In this document: one piece after another, positions 23,868 to 32,513 of the stretch
Layout: each line of letters starts with the position of its first letter
How positions within the stretch are numbered: the stretch's first letter is position 1
Source of the DNA: a virus
DNA length: 64,000 bases
Direction: 5' to 3' (one strand)
Virus record (IMG/VR): IMGVR_UViG_3300047557_002951
Coordinates: 95,557 to 159,556 of that record
Notes under the pieces: generated by a model
What the model was told of the DNA's origin: nothing
Database searches by the model: none
The model's input: only the letters and a program-made list of their open reading frames with translations
Program-made: the position numbers and the translations under genes

Positions 23868-24548
23868 ATGAAAGTTATATCGTTTTCCTTATGGGGAGAT
23901 AATCCAAAGTACACTATTGGAGCAATTAAAAACTCACAGCTCAAAGAAAAATTCTACCCGGATTGGAAAATGTGGGTTTACCACGATAGTTCTGTTCCTC
24001 CTTATATATTAGAAGAATTACAAAGGAATAATGTACAATTGATAAAGAAAAAAAATCAAAGTCATTCTAATGCGATGTGGAGGTTTGCTCCAGCATCAAA
24101 TAAGGCGATTGATTGCTTCATATCAAGAGATTGCGACTCTCGTTTGTTTGAAAGAGATGTTGCCGCAGTGAATGAATGGATAGAATCAGATAAAAAATTT
24201 CATATCATTCGTGATCATCCCGGTGGCCATGCATGGGAAATCAGCGCAGGAATGTGGGGCTGTAAAAAAGGATTTATAGAAAATATTGAAAATAAGATAG
24301 AACATTATATTAAGACAAGTTCTTGGATTTCCGATAGAGCAGTAGACCAAAGATTTTTACAAGAAGTAATTTACCCACAAGCAGTCGCAAGTCTTTTTCT
24401 TCATGATGAATATTTTAATTATGAAAAAATCGGCACTCCAATTAAAAGAGATCGTAAACTCGACAACTTTGCATTCATTGGAGAACCATTTGATGAGAAT
24501 AATAATCAGTTATCAAATCACCGGGATATGATCATTCAAAGATATTGA
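23868..24548 (+). CDS. Probable glycosyltransferase on the plus strand
   Basis: 226 residues from MKVISFSLWGDNPKYTIGAI. The segment CFISRDCDSRLFERDVAAVN holds a DCD metal-type motif, and FHIIRDHPGGHAWEISAGMW is conserved-looking. Similar proteins occur in capsule loci. It is the only plus-strand gene in the glycan region, starting about 20 bases from the divergent GT10 start, and converges on a GT2 gene with a 13-base overlap. Confidence 0.65.
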   Translation: MKVISFSLWGDNPKYTIGAIKNSQLKEKFYPDWKMWVYHDSSVPPYILEELQRNNVQLIKKKNQSHSNAMWRFAPASNKAIDCFISRDCDSRLFERDVAAVNEWIESDKKFHIIRDHPGGHAWEISAGMWGCKKGFIENIENKIEHYIKTSSWISDRAVDQRFLQEVIYPQAVASLFLHDEYFNYEKIGTPIKRDRKLDNFAFIGEPFDENNNQLSNHRDMIIQRY

Positions 24549-25243
24549 AGACTTTCTGGGAGAATTTGTTGCCTGTAAAGAGAAAGATTCTTTTCGTATA
24601 GTTGTTTATCCGATTGATATGGGATGGCGACTTTATTTACCGGCAAAGAACACACTTTAATGTGCCTCAAATCTTTAACTTTATATCCAAAAGAATAAGC
24701 ACGATATGACATATCACCATCGGCATAATAATATTGATATTCTGGATTATACATTCCTATTTCTCTGAAGATTTTCTTCCTGTATAATCCATAATTCATC
24801 ACAATTTCTCCACCAGAGTTTGCCACATTACATAAACACCATCCAGATGTATGATCTGTACCATTCAGCCAATTGGAATCTTTAGTTTCCCCAAATGATC
24901 CATATTTCCAGTTAAAAAGATAAAAGTCGTCATTTGACCGTGCCTCAAGAATTACATCCGACCAATCATTACACAAAATAACATCATCATTCCATTGACA
25001 TATTATTTCATATGTAGATTCCCGAATGCCAATATTCATAAAATGTGGGTAAGAACTTCTACCACCAATTTCAATCAATTTAATTTTAGGGTGATTAAGT
25101 TGCTTGACATAATCTATAGTTCCATCTGTACTTCCACCATCTACTAAAACAAGTTCCAATCTATCATCAGAAAGAACTGTGTTTGCAATTAAATTGGGAA
25201 GCATCCCCACACGATTTAATGTGCCGGTTACAATACTAATCAT
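24536..25243 (-). CDS. Glycosyltransferase family 2
   Basis: 235 residues. SIVTGTLNRVGMLPNLIAN at the start, the nucleotide-binding ELVLVDGGSTDGTIDYV and a catalytic-metal WNDDVIL. A typical single-domain GT2, cytoplasmic. Donor and acceptor unknown. Coupled by a 4-base overlap to the upstream gene. Confidence 0.88.
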   Translation of the reverse strand: MISIVTGTLNRVGMLPNLIANTVLSDDRLELVLVDGGSTDGTIDYVKQLNHPKIKLIEIGGRSSYPHFMNIGIRESTYEIICQWNDDVILCNDWSDVILEARSNDDFYLFNWKYGSFGETKDSNWLNGTDHTSGWCLCNVANSGGEIVMNYGLYRKKIFREIGMYNPEYQYYYADGDMSYRAYSFGYKVKDLRHIKVCSLPVNKVAIPYQSDKQLYEKNLSLYRQQILPESLQYL

Positions 25244-26013
25244 TTGTTTAAGTAATCTATGAAATCAAAATTATTTGCACCAATTATTAGTGCCAATAGA
25301 CTAACATTTGAAAAACTATACAAAAAGTTATTACAGTTCGAAAGTAAATAAACGCTAGATAACACTTCTTCATTTACTTTAGAACGATTGGAGCAATGAT
25401 GATGAATTGATTTGGATCCACTACTTATTTGGAGTGTGTCGTCATAAATAATTCGATTGCCATATCTATCCAATAAACAATCAAGGTAATATTTGTCATC
25501 AGTAGCAACAAATATTTTTTCACTTTCAATGGAATCAATCAATCTAAAAATGTTATCGGATTTTATCTCAGGAAGTTCTTGTTTTTTATCTGTACCTCTT
25601 ATCTGAACACCCAAAGTATTTTTATCGATTCCTAAGTTTTTTTTCTTCTTCTCAAACTTTTCCAAATATTCGTGTTTAATTTTGAGAATGTTATTGTAAA
25701 CTTTATTTTTAATTTTCAGATTATCAATATTTGCAGGAGTGTGTGCATTATATTCTCCCTGATAAATTTGATTAGAAAAATATCTTTCCAACCACCAAGA
25801 TCCTATGTCATATGTTTTATTTGTTTTTGGAGAAATATTATCAAATAAATTTAAAGTCTGACTTTCAGATATTTCGATATTAAAGTTGCCATTCACAATA
25901 TAATGCTCAAGAGCCATATCAATAATTCCACACACAATAGAACAAAAACCTTTATATGGATAATTAAACCTTGAGTCGGAATATGATATGTAACCGGTCT
26001 CAGTCAATTCCAA
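25240..26013 (-). CDS. GT23/NodZ-like fucosyltransferase superfamily protein
   Basis: 257 residues. The motif LGVQIRGTDKK (about 140) matches the donor-binding HxRRxDK of NodZ/FUT8-type enzymes, with Gln for the first His. IFVATDDKYYLDCL and LSSVYLLSNCNNFLYSFSNV follow the same family pattern. Assignment is to superfamily only. If active it would add a fourth type of fucosyl linkage. Confidence 0.7.
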   Translation of the reverse strand: MELTETGYISYSDSRFNYPYKGFCSIVCGIIDMALEHYIVNGNFNIEISESQTLNLFDNISPKTNKTYDIGSWWLERYFSNQIYQGEYNAHTPANIDNLKIKNKVYNNILKIKHEYLEKFEKKKKNLGIDKNTLGVQIRGTDKKQELPEIKSDNIFRLIDSIESEKIFVATDDKYYLDCLLDRYGNRIIYDDTLQISSGSKSIHHHCSNRSKVNEEVLSSVYLLSNCNNFLYSFSNVSLLALIIGANNFDFIDYLNK

Positions 26014-26701
26014 TTACCTCATTAAGACCTTTCGAATGAATTGATGTAGGATAATTTCTGACATAATTATGCCTATAAATTTTTGGTTTATTCATTTTAT
26101 ACGAATTAACCATATCCAGAAATCCAGTTTGCATCATATGAATTTCTTCAGCATTCTCAAGTAGTTTGATATAATCAAACATTTTGAATTGAAAATCATT
26201 ACGAATTACTTTATATTCATCCATAACTTTAGTCATGTCAATATTGTATCCTCTTTTGGGGTCATCCAATACAAAGATATATTTTTCCCCATCAGGATTT
26301 AGAGTTTTGCAGACTTCTTCTTCTTTTTCCAAATCTCTTTCAAAATAAAACTCATCAAATCTAATTTGAAAATCAAGATTTGCAAGATGATAGAATGCTT
26401 CATCAAAGGTCATTCTATCTAAACAACTATCCAAATTCTGGAATCCAGGTTTAATCAAATTATTTTTGACAGTACTATTATTCTCAACGAATCTAATAGC
26501 ATCCCCTTCAACATCAAAATTGAAAATTTCTAGATTGTCCAAATCACGATACATATAACTCACATTATCATAGTAATGTGTATAGCAAAAGAGAACTATA
26601 TTATCGTATTTTTTACAAAAATGGCGTACCATACCATTGCAAATAATATGGTCTCCAAGTCCTAGATGGTGGTGAATATACTTGAGTGACATATCACTCA
26701 A
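26000..26701 (-). CDS. GT9-like protein, probable glycosyltransferase
   Basis: 233 residues. The start KYIHHHLGLGDHIICNGMVRH resembles the glycine loop of heptosyltransferase-type GT-B enzymes (GLGDxI). The rest has alternating alpha/beta segments with an MMQTGFLDM stretch that may form the second domain. It overlaps both neighbours. Moderate confidence for the family. Confidence 0.6.
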   Translation of the reverse strand: MSDMSLKYIHHHLGLGDHIICNGMVRHFCKKYDNIVLFCYTHYYDNVSYMYRDLDNLEIFNFDVEGDAIRFVENNSTVKNNLIKPGFQNLDSCLDRMTFDEAFYHLANLDFQIRFDEFYFERDLEKEEEVCKTLNPDGEKYIFVLDDPKRGYNIDMTKVMDEYKVIRNDFQFKMFDYIKLLENAEEIHMMQTGFLDMVNSYKMNKPKIYRHNYVRNYPTSIHSKGLNEVIGID

Positions 26702-27038
26702 CTCCTTTATAAAGTTTTACAGAATCCTCACGAAGTGTTCTTCCAGTTGCAATAGCATTATCTACAAGAAGATTAACTGCTTGCACTAAACGAGGACGCT
26801 TTACCTTAAAGCAAATATCAATTTTACGCTTCAACTCAGCAACTTCTGTATCAGTCTTTGCTTCCTGAATTGCATCTTCCAACATCCACATACGAGTGTG
26901 AAGAATAGAAAGTTTTTCAATTACTTCACCTAGATTGTCAGTCTCAATGTATTCAACATCAGGAAGTTCTCTGCGAGAAAGAACTTCATCAATAGTTTCT
27001 TTGATGCACTGATCAATTAAATCACCAAACTTACTCAT
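26694..27038 (-). CDS. DUF4254-like helical protein
   Basis: 114 residues. The pattern LSILHTRMWMLEDAIQEAKT followed by VKRPRLVQAVNLLVDNA resembles the DUF4254 family found next to glycosyltransferases in capsule and LPS loci. Function unknown; the location within the glycan operon supports a role there. Confidence 0.6.
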   Translation of the reverse strand: MSKFGDLIDQCIKETIDEVLSRRELPDVEYIETDNLGEVIEKLSILHTRMWMLEDAIQEAKTDTEVAELKRKIDICFKVKRPRLVQAVNLLVDNAIATGRTLREDSVKLYKGVE

Positions 27039-28207
27039 AACTCTCCTAAGATTTTTTCTAAAAAATTCATATCTTTATTCGAAACAAATTGATTGTTTCC
27101 AATGTAGATTCCATTCTCATGAAGAATGTCAACATTTAAGTTTTCTGTCTTACCACTGATTGAATATCCTCTGAGATAAGGTTGTCTTAAAAGATTTCCA
27201 CCAACCACTGGTCTATATTCAATTTTATATTTGTTTAGTAAAGAAATTAGTTTCATTTTAATTTCTTTAGTTTTACAAATAAAAGGAAAACAGAAACAAC
27301 TATTACCTTGATTATACACTATTGGATAAAAATTGTCTTTATTTTTTTGGGAGGACATAATTTCTACAAATCTAAAATATGCCTTGTCTCTATTATCAAT
27401 AAACTTGTTAATCCTCTTTAATTGAGATAGTCCTAACACAGCACCAAACTCAGTATTCCTAAAGTTATATCCATCACTCACAAATAGAAATGACTTTTCT
27501 ATTTCTGGATTTTTATTCTCATAGTATTTGAATTGGTCCGAAACTCTTGCCAGTCCGTGAGACCTTTTCATCTTCATCAAATCATATAGTTCCCAACTAT
27601 CAGTAGAAATCATTCCACCTTCTACAGTAGACATATGATGTCCAAAGTAGAAACTAAAAGTTGCACCAAGACTAGTTTTACCTATCTTATTTCCATTTTT
27701 ATCAAGACATCCATGAGACTCACAAACATCATCAATAAACAGTGCGTTCGGAAGTATCTTCTTGTATTCTTCAATCTCTGCAGGAATACCTAATAAATGA
27801 GTTACAAATACTAATTTAATATCTGGATGAGACTTAGATATGGTTTTTAGATTGTCTAAGTCAAAACTATAATTCTCAAGATTTACATCACAAAAAATAG
27901 GAGTAAGTCCCAGTTGAATAATTGGATTGATGTTTGTAACCCAAGTGCAAGATGGAACTAAAACTTTGTCACCTTTTTGGAGACCGTACTTTTCTATTAT
28001 TGCAGAGACTAATAAAAAATTTGCAGTGCTTCCAGAAGTCACAAACAAAGAATACCTACAACCCAACCACTTTGACCACTCTTTTTCAAATTGTTCAACA
28101 TTCTTACCTTGAGTAAACTTATCAGAGGTTAAAACAAACTTAGCAAGTTGAATTCTATCCCATAAAGAGATAGAATTCTTCATAAGTGGCCACTTATAGT
28201 CGGACAT
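27035..28207 (-). CDS. DegT/AHBA aminotransferase-fold sugar enzyme, ColD-like dehydratase
   Basis: 390 residues, full-length PLP fold type I. FVTSGSTANFLLVSAI binds the phosphate, FIDDVCESHGC holds the PLP Asp, and the position of the usual Schiff-base Lys reads SFYFGHHMSTVEGGMIST. His instead of Lys is the hallmark of the 3-dehydratases ColD and E1. ColD converts GDP-4-keto-6-deoxymannose to a 3,6-dideoxy intermediate on the way to GDP-colitose. Next to gmd and an epimerase/reductase this fits a GDP-colitose or related branch. Confidence 0.8.
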   Translation of the reverse strand: MSDYKWPLMKNSISLWDRIQLAKFVLTSDKFTQGKNVEQFEKEWSKWLGCRYSLFVTSGSTANFLLVSAIIEKYGLQKGDKVLVPSCTWVTNINPIIQLGLTPIFCDVNLENYSFDLDNLKTISKSHPDIKLVFVTHLLGIPAEIEEYKKILPNALFIDDVCESHGCLDKNGNKIGKTSLGATFSFYFGHHMSTVEGGMISTDSWELYDLMKMKRSHGLARVSDQFKYYENKNPEIEKSFLFVSDGYNFRNTEFGAVLGLSQLKRINKFIDNRDKAYFRFVEIMSSQKNKDNFYPIVYNQGNSCFCFPFICKTKEIKMKLISLLNKYKIEYRPVVGGNLLRQPYLRGYSISGKTENLNVDILHENGIYIGNNQFVSNKDMNFLEKILGEL

Positions 28208-29138
28208 AATTACTCCTATTCTTTAGGAACCAATCAATTGTAATTTTTAAACCATCTTCAAGAGAAGTTTTTGCCTTCCATCCTAAGGAATCCATCTTCG
28301 AAGTATCTAGTGCTCTACGAGGAGTGCCATTTGGTTTAGAAGTATCCCAAACTAGCTCTCCAGTATAACCAACCAGGTTAGATACAATCTCAGAAAGTTC
28401 TTTAATACTTACTTCTCTCTCAGGTCCAATATTAATAATTTCAGGATCATCATAGTTATTCATCAAGAAAACAAGACCATCTGCAAGATCATCAGAAAAA
28501 AGAAATTCTCTAGTTGGACTTCCATCACCAAAACACATTACACTTTCCACACCAGAGTCTTTTGCACTCACAAACTTATTGATGAAACTTGGAATTACAT
28601 GACACTGCTCCAGAATAAAATTATCATTAATACCATAAAGATTATTTGGCATTACAGAAACAGTTGGAAATCCATATTGCTCTGTGTATTTTTTACACAT
28701 CATATATCCAGCAATTTTTGCTAGAGAATACGAAATGTTAGTTTCTTCAAGTGGCCCAGTCATCAAATACTCTTCTTTGATAGGAACTGGAGCGTGCTTA
28801 GGATAAATACAAGCAGATCCTAAAAATAGCAACTTCTTGCAACCATTACGATATGCTGCATCAATTACATTCGTTTGGATCTGTAAGTTTTCACGAATAA
28901 AGTCTCCAGGAATTGCTTTGTTATAGCCAATGCCACCTACCTTTGCTGCGCCTAGAAAAACATATTCAGGTCGTTCTTCTGCAAAAAATTCGTCAACATC
29001 TTTCTGAATTCTCAAATCTAATTGTGATCTTGAGCGAGTCAAAAGATTTGTATAACCATTAGATGTCAAATTTCTGGAAATTGCAGAGCCTACAAGTCCT
29101 CTATGTCCTGCAATAAAAATTTTAGAATCAGTTTCCAT
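28194..29138 (-). CDS. GDP-L-fucose/GDP-colitose synthase-like (SDR epimerase-reductase)
   Basis: 314 residues from [20 protein letters not shown]. Rossmann motif GHRGLVG; catalytic Tyr-Lys in [30 protein letters not shown] and [12 protein letters not shown] as in Fcl. Fcl uses NADPH to make GDP-L-fucose from the Gmd product; the homologous ColC uses the ColD product and makes GDP-colitose. The sequence alone cannot separate the two. The 11-base overlap with gmd indicates coupling. Confidence 0.88.
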   Translation of the reverse strand: METDSKIFIAGHRGLVGSAISRNLTSNGYTNLLTRSRSQLDLRIQKDVDEFFAEERPEYVFLGAAKVGGIGYNKAIPGDFIRENLQIQTNVIDAAYRNGCKKLLFLGSACIYPKHAPVPIKEEYLMTGPLEETNISYSLAKIAGYMMCKKYTEQYGFPTVSVMPNNLYGINDNFILEQCHVIPSFINKFVSAKDSGVESVMCFGDGSPTREFLFSDDLADGLVFLMNNYDDPEIINIGPEREVSIKELSEIVSNLVGYTGELVWDTSKPNGTPRRALDTSKMDSLGWKAKTSLEDGLKITIDWFLKNRSNYVRL

Positions 29139-30129
29139 TAATACACATATCCTCAACTAATTGTTTAAAAGAAGTTCTAGGTTCCCATCCTAGTTTTTCT
29201 TTTGCCTTAGTGGCATCACCTAATAAGGTCTCTACTTCAGCAGGTCGAAAATATTTAGGATTGACTCCAATGACTTTTCTTCCAGTAAGTTTATCAATAC
29301 CAACTTCATCCAGACCTTCACCTTCCCAGATAATATTCATGCCAAAATATGGTGCCGCCTCTTCAACAAACTGACGAACTGAATATTGTTCTCCTGTAGC
29401 AATCACATAATCATCTGGTTCGTCTTGCTGAAGCATCAGCCACATCGCCTCCACAAAGTCTTTTGCATGTCCCCAATCACGCTTTGCATTCAGATTCCCG
29501 AGATATAGTACATCTTGTTCCCCAGTTGAAACAGATGATAATCCTCTAGTGATTTTTCTTGTGACAAAAGTTTCTCCTCTTCTAGGGGATTCGTGATTGA
29601 AAAGAATTCCAGAACTTGCATGTAGTCCATAAGATTCTCTGTAGTTTTTGACGATCCAATATCCATAAAGTTTTGCGACTCCATATGGCGAACGAGGGTA
29701 AAATGGTGTTGTTTCTCTTTGAGGAATTTCTTGGACTAATCCATAAAGTTCTGAAGTAGATGCTTGATAAATTCTAATGGAATCTTCCATTCCAAGCAAT
29801 CTAACAGCTTCAAGAATACGAAGAGTCCCTAGTGCATCAACTTGCCCTGTATATTCTGGAGTTTCAAAAGAAACCTTGACATGACTTTGCGCACCCAAAT
29901 TATAAATTTCAGTTGGTTTAACCTTTTGAATAATACCAACAAGATTTGTGGAGTCTGTCAAATCCCCATAGTGAAGATGAAGTTTATTGTAAATATGGTC
30001 AATTCTCTTTGTGTTGATGGAAGACGACCTACGAACAATGCCATGGACTTCGTATCCTTTATCCAAAAGAAGTTCCGCAAGATATGAGCCATCTTGGCCA
30101 GAAATTCCACTAATTAAAGCTTTTTTCAT
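29128..30129 (-). CDS. gmd: GDP-mannose 4,6-dehydratase
   Basis: 333 residues. [20 protein letters not shown] (NADP loop), [10 protein letters not shown], catalytic Tyr-Lys in [13 protein letters not shown], and [18 protein letters not shown] are all typical of Gmd. Makes GDP-4-keto-6-deoxy-mannose, the entry point to fucose, rhamnose, perosamine and colitose. Substrate GDP-mannose would come from the host. First of the sugar-nucleotide enzymes. Confidence 0.96.
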   Translation of the reverse strand: MKKALISGISGQDGSYLAELLLDKGYEVHGIVRRSSSINTKRIDHIYNKLHLHYGDLTDSTNLVGIIQKVKPTEIYNLGAQSHVKVSFETPEYTGQVDALGTLRILEAVRLLGMEDSIRIYQASTSELYGLVQEIPQRETTPFYPRSPYGVAKLYGYWIVKNYRESYGLHASSGILFNHESPRRGETFVTRKITRGLSSVSTGEQDVLYLGNLNAKRDWGHAKDFVEAMWLMLQQDEPDDYVIATGEQYSVRQFVEEAAPYFGMNIIWEGEGLDEVGIDKLTGRKVIGVNPKYFRPAEVETLLGDATKAKEKLGWEPRTSFKQLVEDMCINGN

Positions 30130-30132
30130 AAA

Positions 30133-30474
30133 TTAGATTCTCCCATAATCATCTTGAATTCTAACGATGTCTTCCTCATCGCATATTTTTCCTAATTGAA
30201 TTTCAATAATCATTATACCATCATTTCCACCAGAAACTCTATGTCTGAAATTTAATGGTACGAATATATAGTCTCCAACTTTGACCTCTCTAACCACATC
30301 ATCTAAATCAACTGTACCACTACCAGAAACTACAACCCAATATTCGTTTCTATGATTATGGTATTGTAGTGATATTTTTTCATTTGGTTTTATATAAAGT
30401 CTTTTTACTTTATATCCATTCTCTTCCTGTAAGTTTTCGTACCATCCCCAAGGTCTATTCACTTTCTCTATCAT
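30133..30474 (-). CDS. Mannose-6-phosphate isomerase-type cupin
   Basis: 113 residues, matching only the C-terminal cupin of bifunctional ManC/type II PMI proteins: RPWGWYENLQEENGYKVKRL, then KISLQYHNHRNEYWVV with metal His residues, and FVPLNFRHRVSG. It would supply mannose-6-phosphate for GDP-mannose. The guanylyltransferase half is absent here, so GDP-mannose relies on host ManC. Confidence 0.88.
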   Translation of the reverse strand: MIEKVNRPWGWYENLQEENGYKVKRLYIKPNEKISLQYHNHRNEYWVVVSGSGTVDLDDVVREVKVGDYIFVPLNFRHRVSGGNDGIMIIEIQLGKICDEEDIVRIQDDYGRI

Positions 30475-31295
30475 ACTTCACAATTAGTAAAATCTACTTG
30501 TCCATTTCTAGTTGCCCAAATTGGATATTCTCTACCATAGGTGTTCCATATCTTTGCTTGTTCTGGACCAACAGGAACTCCAGATAATTCAGCAGCATTC
30601 CAGATTGTTTCATATGTGTCATCTTCATGGAAGGTAAAATCGTGCGTTTCTGCTTTTTTCTTTAAAAGCAAAGACCAAATAGATTGATCGTGACGATTTT
30701 CTCTAAAGATACTATTATTAGGAAGCATTGAAGGACTATCATCCAAATACCTTCCACTATCTTCGACACAAATATCCATCCATTTTTGAACCAATTCTTT
30801 TATCATTACAGTATTCTTTAAAAGAAAGATACCAGAAATAATTTGTCTGGTCATTAGATACCTATCATCATTTCCAATAATATGACGATAGGTATCCATT
30901 TTCGTCCACTGAATTTCTGGTAGATCTAATGTAAAAAACACTCCTTCTGTATCCAAACATTCTTGATAATATTGTTGAAGTTTTTCTAGTCCGTTTTTAT
31001 TCAGTTCACAACCAGAATCAACATAAAGCAAAACATCATTTTCTGGAATAGAATTTAATGCTTGCAGAATAAAATAAGGTTTACATGCATAATAACCATA
31101 GTATCTACGCTGCATTCCAGAACGCTGAGTCATCATCGACTTTGCGTGATTTTCCCAAAATGAATTATTTTCTAAATCTTTTTCACCATATTCAAAAATA
31201 GATTTAAAAACTCCAAAATTATCTGCTTGCGCTCTGATTCTATTTTTACCAATAGAAAAGTTATTGTCACCAAAATAGGTTAAATGTAAATCCAT
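30471..31295 (-). CDS. Probable glycosyltransferase, first gene of the glycan operon
   Basis: 274 residues. VLLYVDSGCELN (about 97) looks like a GT-A metal site; YYGYYACKPYFILQALNSIP precedes it, and FRENRHDQSIWSLLLKK (about 215) resembles an acceptor region with catalytic HDQ, as in galactosyltransferase-type GT8/GT34 proteins. Family not certain. It follows a strong promoter by about 25 bases. Confidence 0.65.
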   Translation of the reverse strand: MDLHLTYFGDNNFSIGKNRIRAQADNFGVFKSIFEYGEKDLENNSFWENHAKSMMTQRSGMQRRYYGYYACKPYFILQALNSIPENDVLLYVDSGCELNKNGLEKLQQYYQECLDTEGVFFTLDLPEIQWTKMDTYRHIIGNDDRYLMTRQIISGIFLLKNTVMIKELVQKWMDICVEDSGRYLDDSPSMLPNNSIFRENRHDQSIWSLLLKKKAETHDFTFHEDDTYETIWNAAELSGVPVGPEQAKIWNTYGREYPIWATRNGQVDFTNCEV

Positions 31296-31319
31296 GCTTT
31301 AGTTATGGCCGATATATGT

Positions 31320-31356
31320 ATTATACCAAAAAAGAGGAGCTGTTGTCAACTCCTCC
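31320..31356 (-). promoter_or_regulatory. Glycan operon promoter nested in a terminator
   Basis: TTGACA (31344-31349), 18-base spacer, TATAAT (31320-31325). The -35 box is in the loop of a hairpin GAGGAG/CTCCTC, and the spacer is the T run that follows the hairpin. So an incoming transcript would terminate exactly where the new one is started. Confidence 0.75.
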
Positions 31357-31440
31357 GATCAGGTCTGCCATGCACGCCACCAATTCTTTAACTGGAAATT
31401 GGAAACCAGGCGGAGAATTAATTCCCCATCCGCACCAGGG
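31357..31440. other. Structured non-coding stretch
   Basis: Two hairpins are visible: CCAATT/AATTGG and a larger GCGGA/TCCGC stem holding GAATT/AATTC. No reading frame of useful length. It could be a leftover tRNA-like or 3' UTR structure; identity unknown. Confidence 0.35.
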
Positions 31441-31445
31441 CAAGA

Positions 31446-31643
31446 TTATTGTCGTTCCGAGACAAAATTATTGATAATTTCCGATTGCTTAAGAACTTGA
31501 TCTAGAGTTGGAAACTCTGGAAATTCTGATTTACCAGAATTTTGATGTTCCAAATTAGAAATCTCATATTTCATACAGTATTCATCATGTAACATATTAT
31601 ATGCTTGCTTGAAAATTTCAAATCGTAATTCATAAGGTGTCAT
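31446..31643 (-). CDS. Small unknown protein
   Basis: 65 residues starting MTPYELRFEIFKQAYNMLHD, a helix pattern found in many T4-like cyanophage small proteins. It ends in INNFVSERQ. Function unknown. Confidence 0.65.
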   Translation of the reverse strand: MTPYELRFEIFKQAYNMLHDEYCMKYEISNLEHQNSGKSEFPEFPTLDQVLKQSEIINNFVSERQ

Positions 31644-31684
31644 TTGTTTTTCCTTTGTATGTGTGTTGTGTGTGTTGGGTCATT

Positions 31685-31764
31685 GGCTCCACCAGTACTT
31701 TTAAAGTCTCTCCGTGACTAAAGGATCGCTCCGACCAGGATTTTTAAAGTCTCTCCATGACTCA
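31685..31764. repeat. Two imperfect direct repeats, 42-base period
   Basis: Two copies of GCTCC-N2-ACCAG-N-A/T-rich-TTTTAAAGTCTCTCC-R-TGACT lie 42 bases apart. Sequence in the copies differs at a handful of positions. They sit in the 3' region of the gene at 31762-31986. Purpose unknown. Confidence 0.55.
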
Positions 31765-31986
31765 AGCAGGGACATCAACCTGAAGATCTTCACAAAGAAG
31801 ACTCAGAATCAGTTCGTAATCTGCCTCAGATTCGTTATAAAATTCTACTCCTTGCTCCTCATAAAACTTTTTAATTTTTTTGAAAAGCTTTGGTTGATCA
31901 TATTCAAGATCAATTTCTCGATTTGCTGCTCGTGTGAGTGTATAAATTGATTTACGAAATTTAGAGTTAAAAGAATAGTCAGACAT
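31762..31986 (-). CDS. Small unknown protein
   Basis: 74 residues from MSDYSFNSKFRKSIYTL; a 17-residue longer reading is possible but overlaps the promoter-like region. Contains LFKKIKKFYEEQGVEFYNE and an acidic end. No family recognised. It follows the Phd-like gene in the same direction. Confidence 0.6.
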   Translation of the reverse strand: MSDYSFNSKFRKSIYTLTRAANREIDLEYDQPKLFKKIKKFYEEQGVEFYNESEADYELILSLLCEDLQVDVPA

Positions 31987-32059
31987 GTGTTGAATTAAAT
32001 TCGTTCTTAGTATAGAGTAAATGCTGAGTTTTGTCAAGTAGATGAGCGATTAAGAAATC

Positions 32060-32269
32060 TTATGACGCTTCTTCGTGGTCTGTATGAATTTTTATAAAAT
32101 CTTCGTCCGTGGAAGTTCCCCCATATGATTCTACGATCTCATTATAAGGAACAATCACCGCGTTTCCATATTCACTACTTATGATGAATGATTCTCCGTT
32201 TTCTACTCTTGTCATCAGATTGTCGAAGTCTGCTTGAAATTCTTCTACTGTAAATGTTTGCATTTTCAT
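32060..32269 (-). CDS. Phd/YefM-type antitoxin-like protein
   Basis: 69 residues. The N-terminal half TFTVEEFQADFDNLMTRVEN and SFIISSEYGNAVIVPYNE follow the Phd/YefM DNA-binding fold. No toxin of the Doc or YoeB type is adjacent. An orphan antitoxin could neutralise a host toxin or act as a repressor. The tRNA-Pro gene lies 17 bases upstream. Confidence 0.75.
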   Translation of the reverse strand: MKMQTFTVEEFQADFDNLMTRVENGESFIISSEYGNAVIVPYNEIVESYGGTSTDEDFIKIHTDHEEAS

Positions 32270-32286
32270 AAATTAGAGTTTTATGA

Positions 32287-32362
32287 TCCGGATATTCAGA
32301 TTTGAACTGAAATTATTCCTGCTCCCAAAGCAGGTGCCATGACCAAGTTAGGCGATATCCGG
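32287..32362 (-). tRNA. tRNA-Pro(UGG)
   Basis: Acceptor CCGGATA/TATCCGG, D-arm GCC...GGC, anticodon stem CCTGC/GCAGG with loop TTTGGGA (anticodon TGG), T-arm TTCAG-TTCAAAT-CTGAA, A73. No encoded CCA. Confidence 0.9.
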
Positions 32363-32374
32363 ATGTTAATGTAT

Positions 32375-32403
32375 ATAGTACCACAAGAACCCAGAATCGT
32401 CAA
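32375..32403 (-). promoter_or_regulatory. Promoter of tRNA-Pro
   Basis: TTGACG (32398-32403), 17-base spacer, TACTAT (32375-32380). The TGA in the -35 is the stop codon of the 37-residue gene upstream. Confidence 0.7.
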
Positions 32404-32513
32404 GCATCTTCTTCATCCTCATATGAACTGGGTTCTTCGAAGAGTTCCACCATTTTCAATTGTAAAACTCTTTCTTGTAATTTTTCTAAGTCTTGTTCAG
32501 TAATTTCGCTCAT
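32400..32513 (-). CDS. Small acidic protein (37 aa)
   Basis: Reads MSEITEQDLEKLQERVLQLK and ends SSYEDEEDA. One helix with an acidic tail. Found by reading the gap; overlaps the upstream gene by 17 bases. Function unknown. Confidence 0.5.
   Translation of the reverse strand: MSEITEQDLEKLQERVLQLKMVELFEEPSSYEDEEDA

Noticed and set aside
26000-31295. Possibility that the glycan operon is a prophage or host contamination segment
   Set aside because: It is bounded by phage-type promoters and joins tightly, by a stop/-35 fusion, to the porin gene; style of gene overlap equals the rest of the window.
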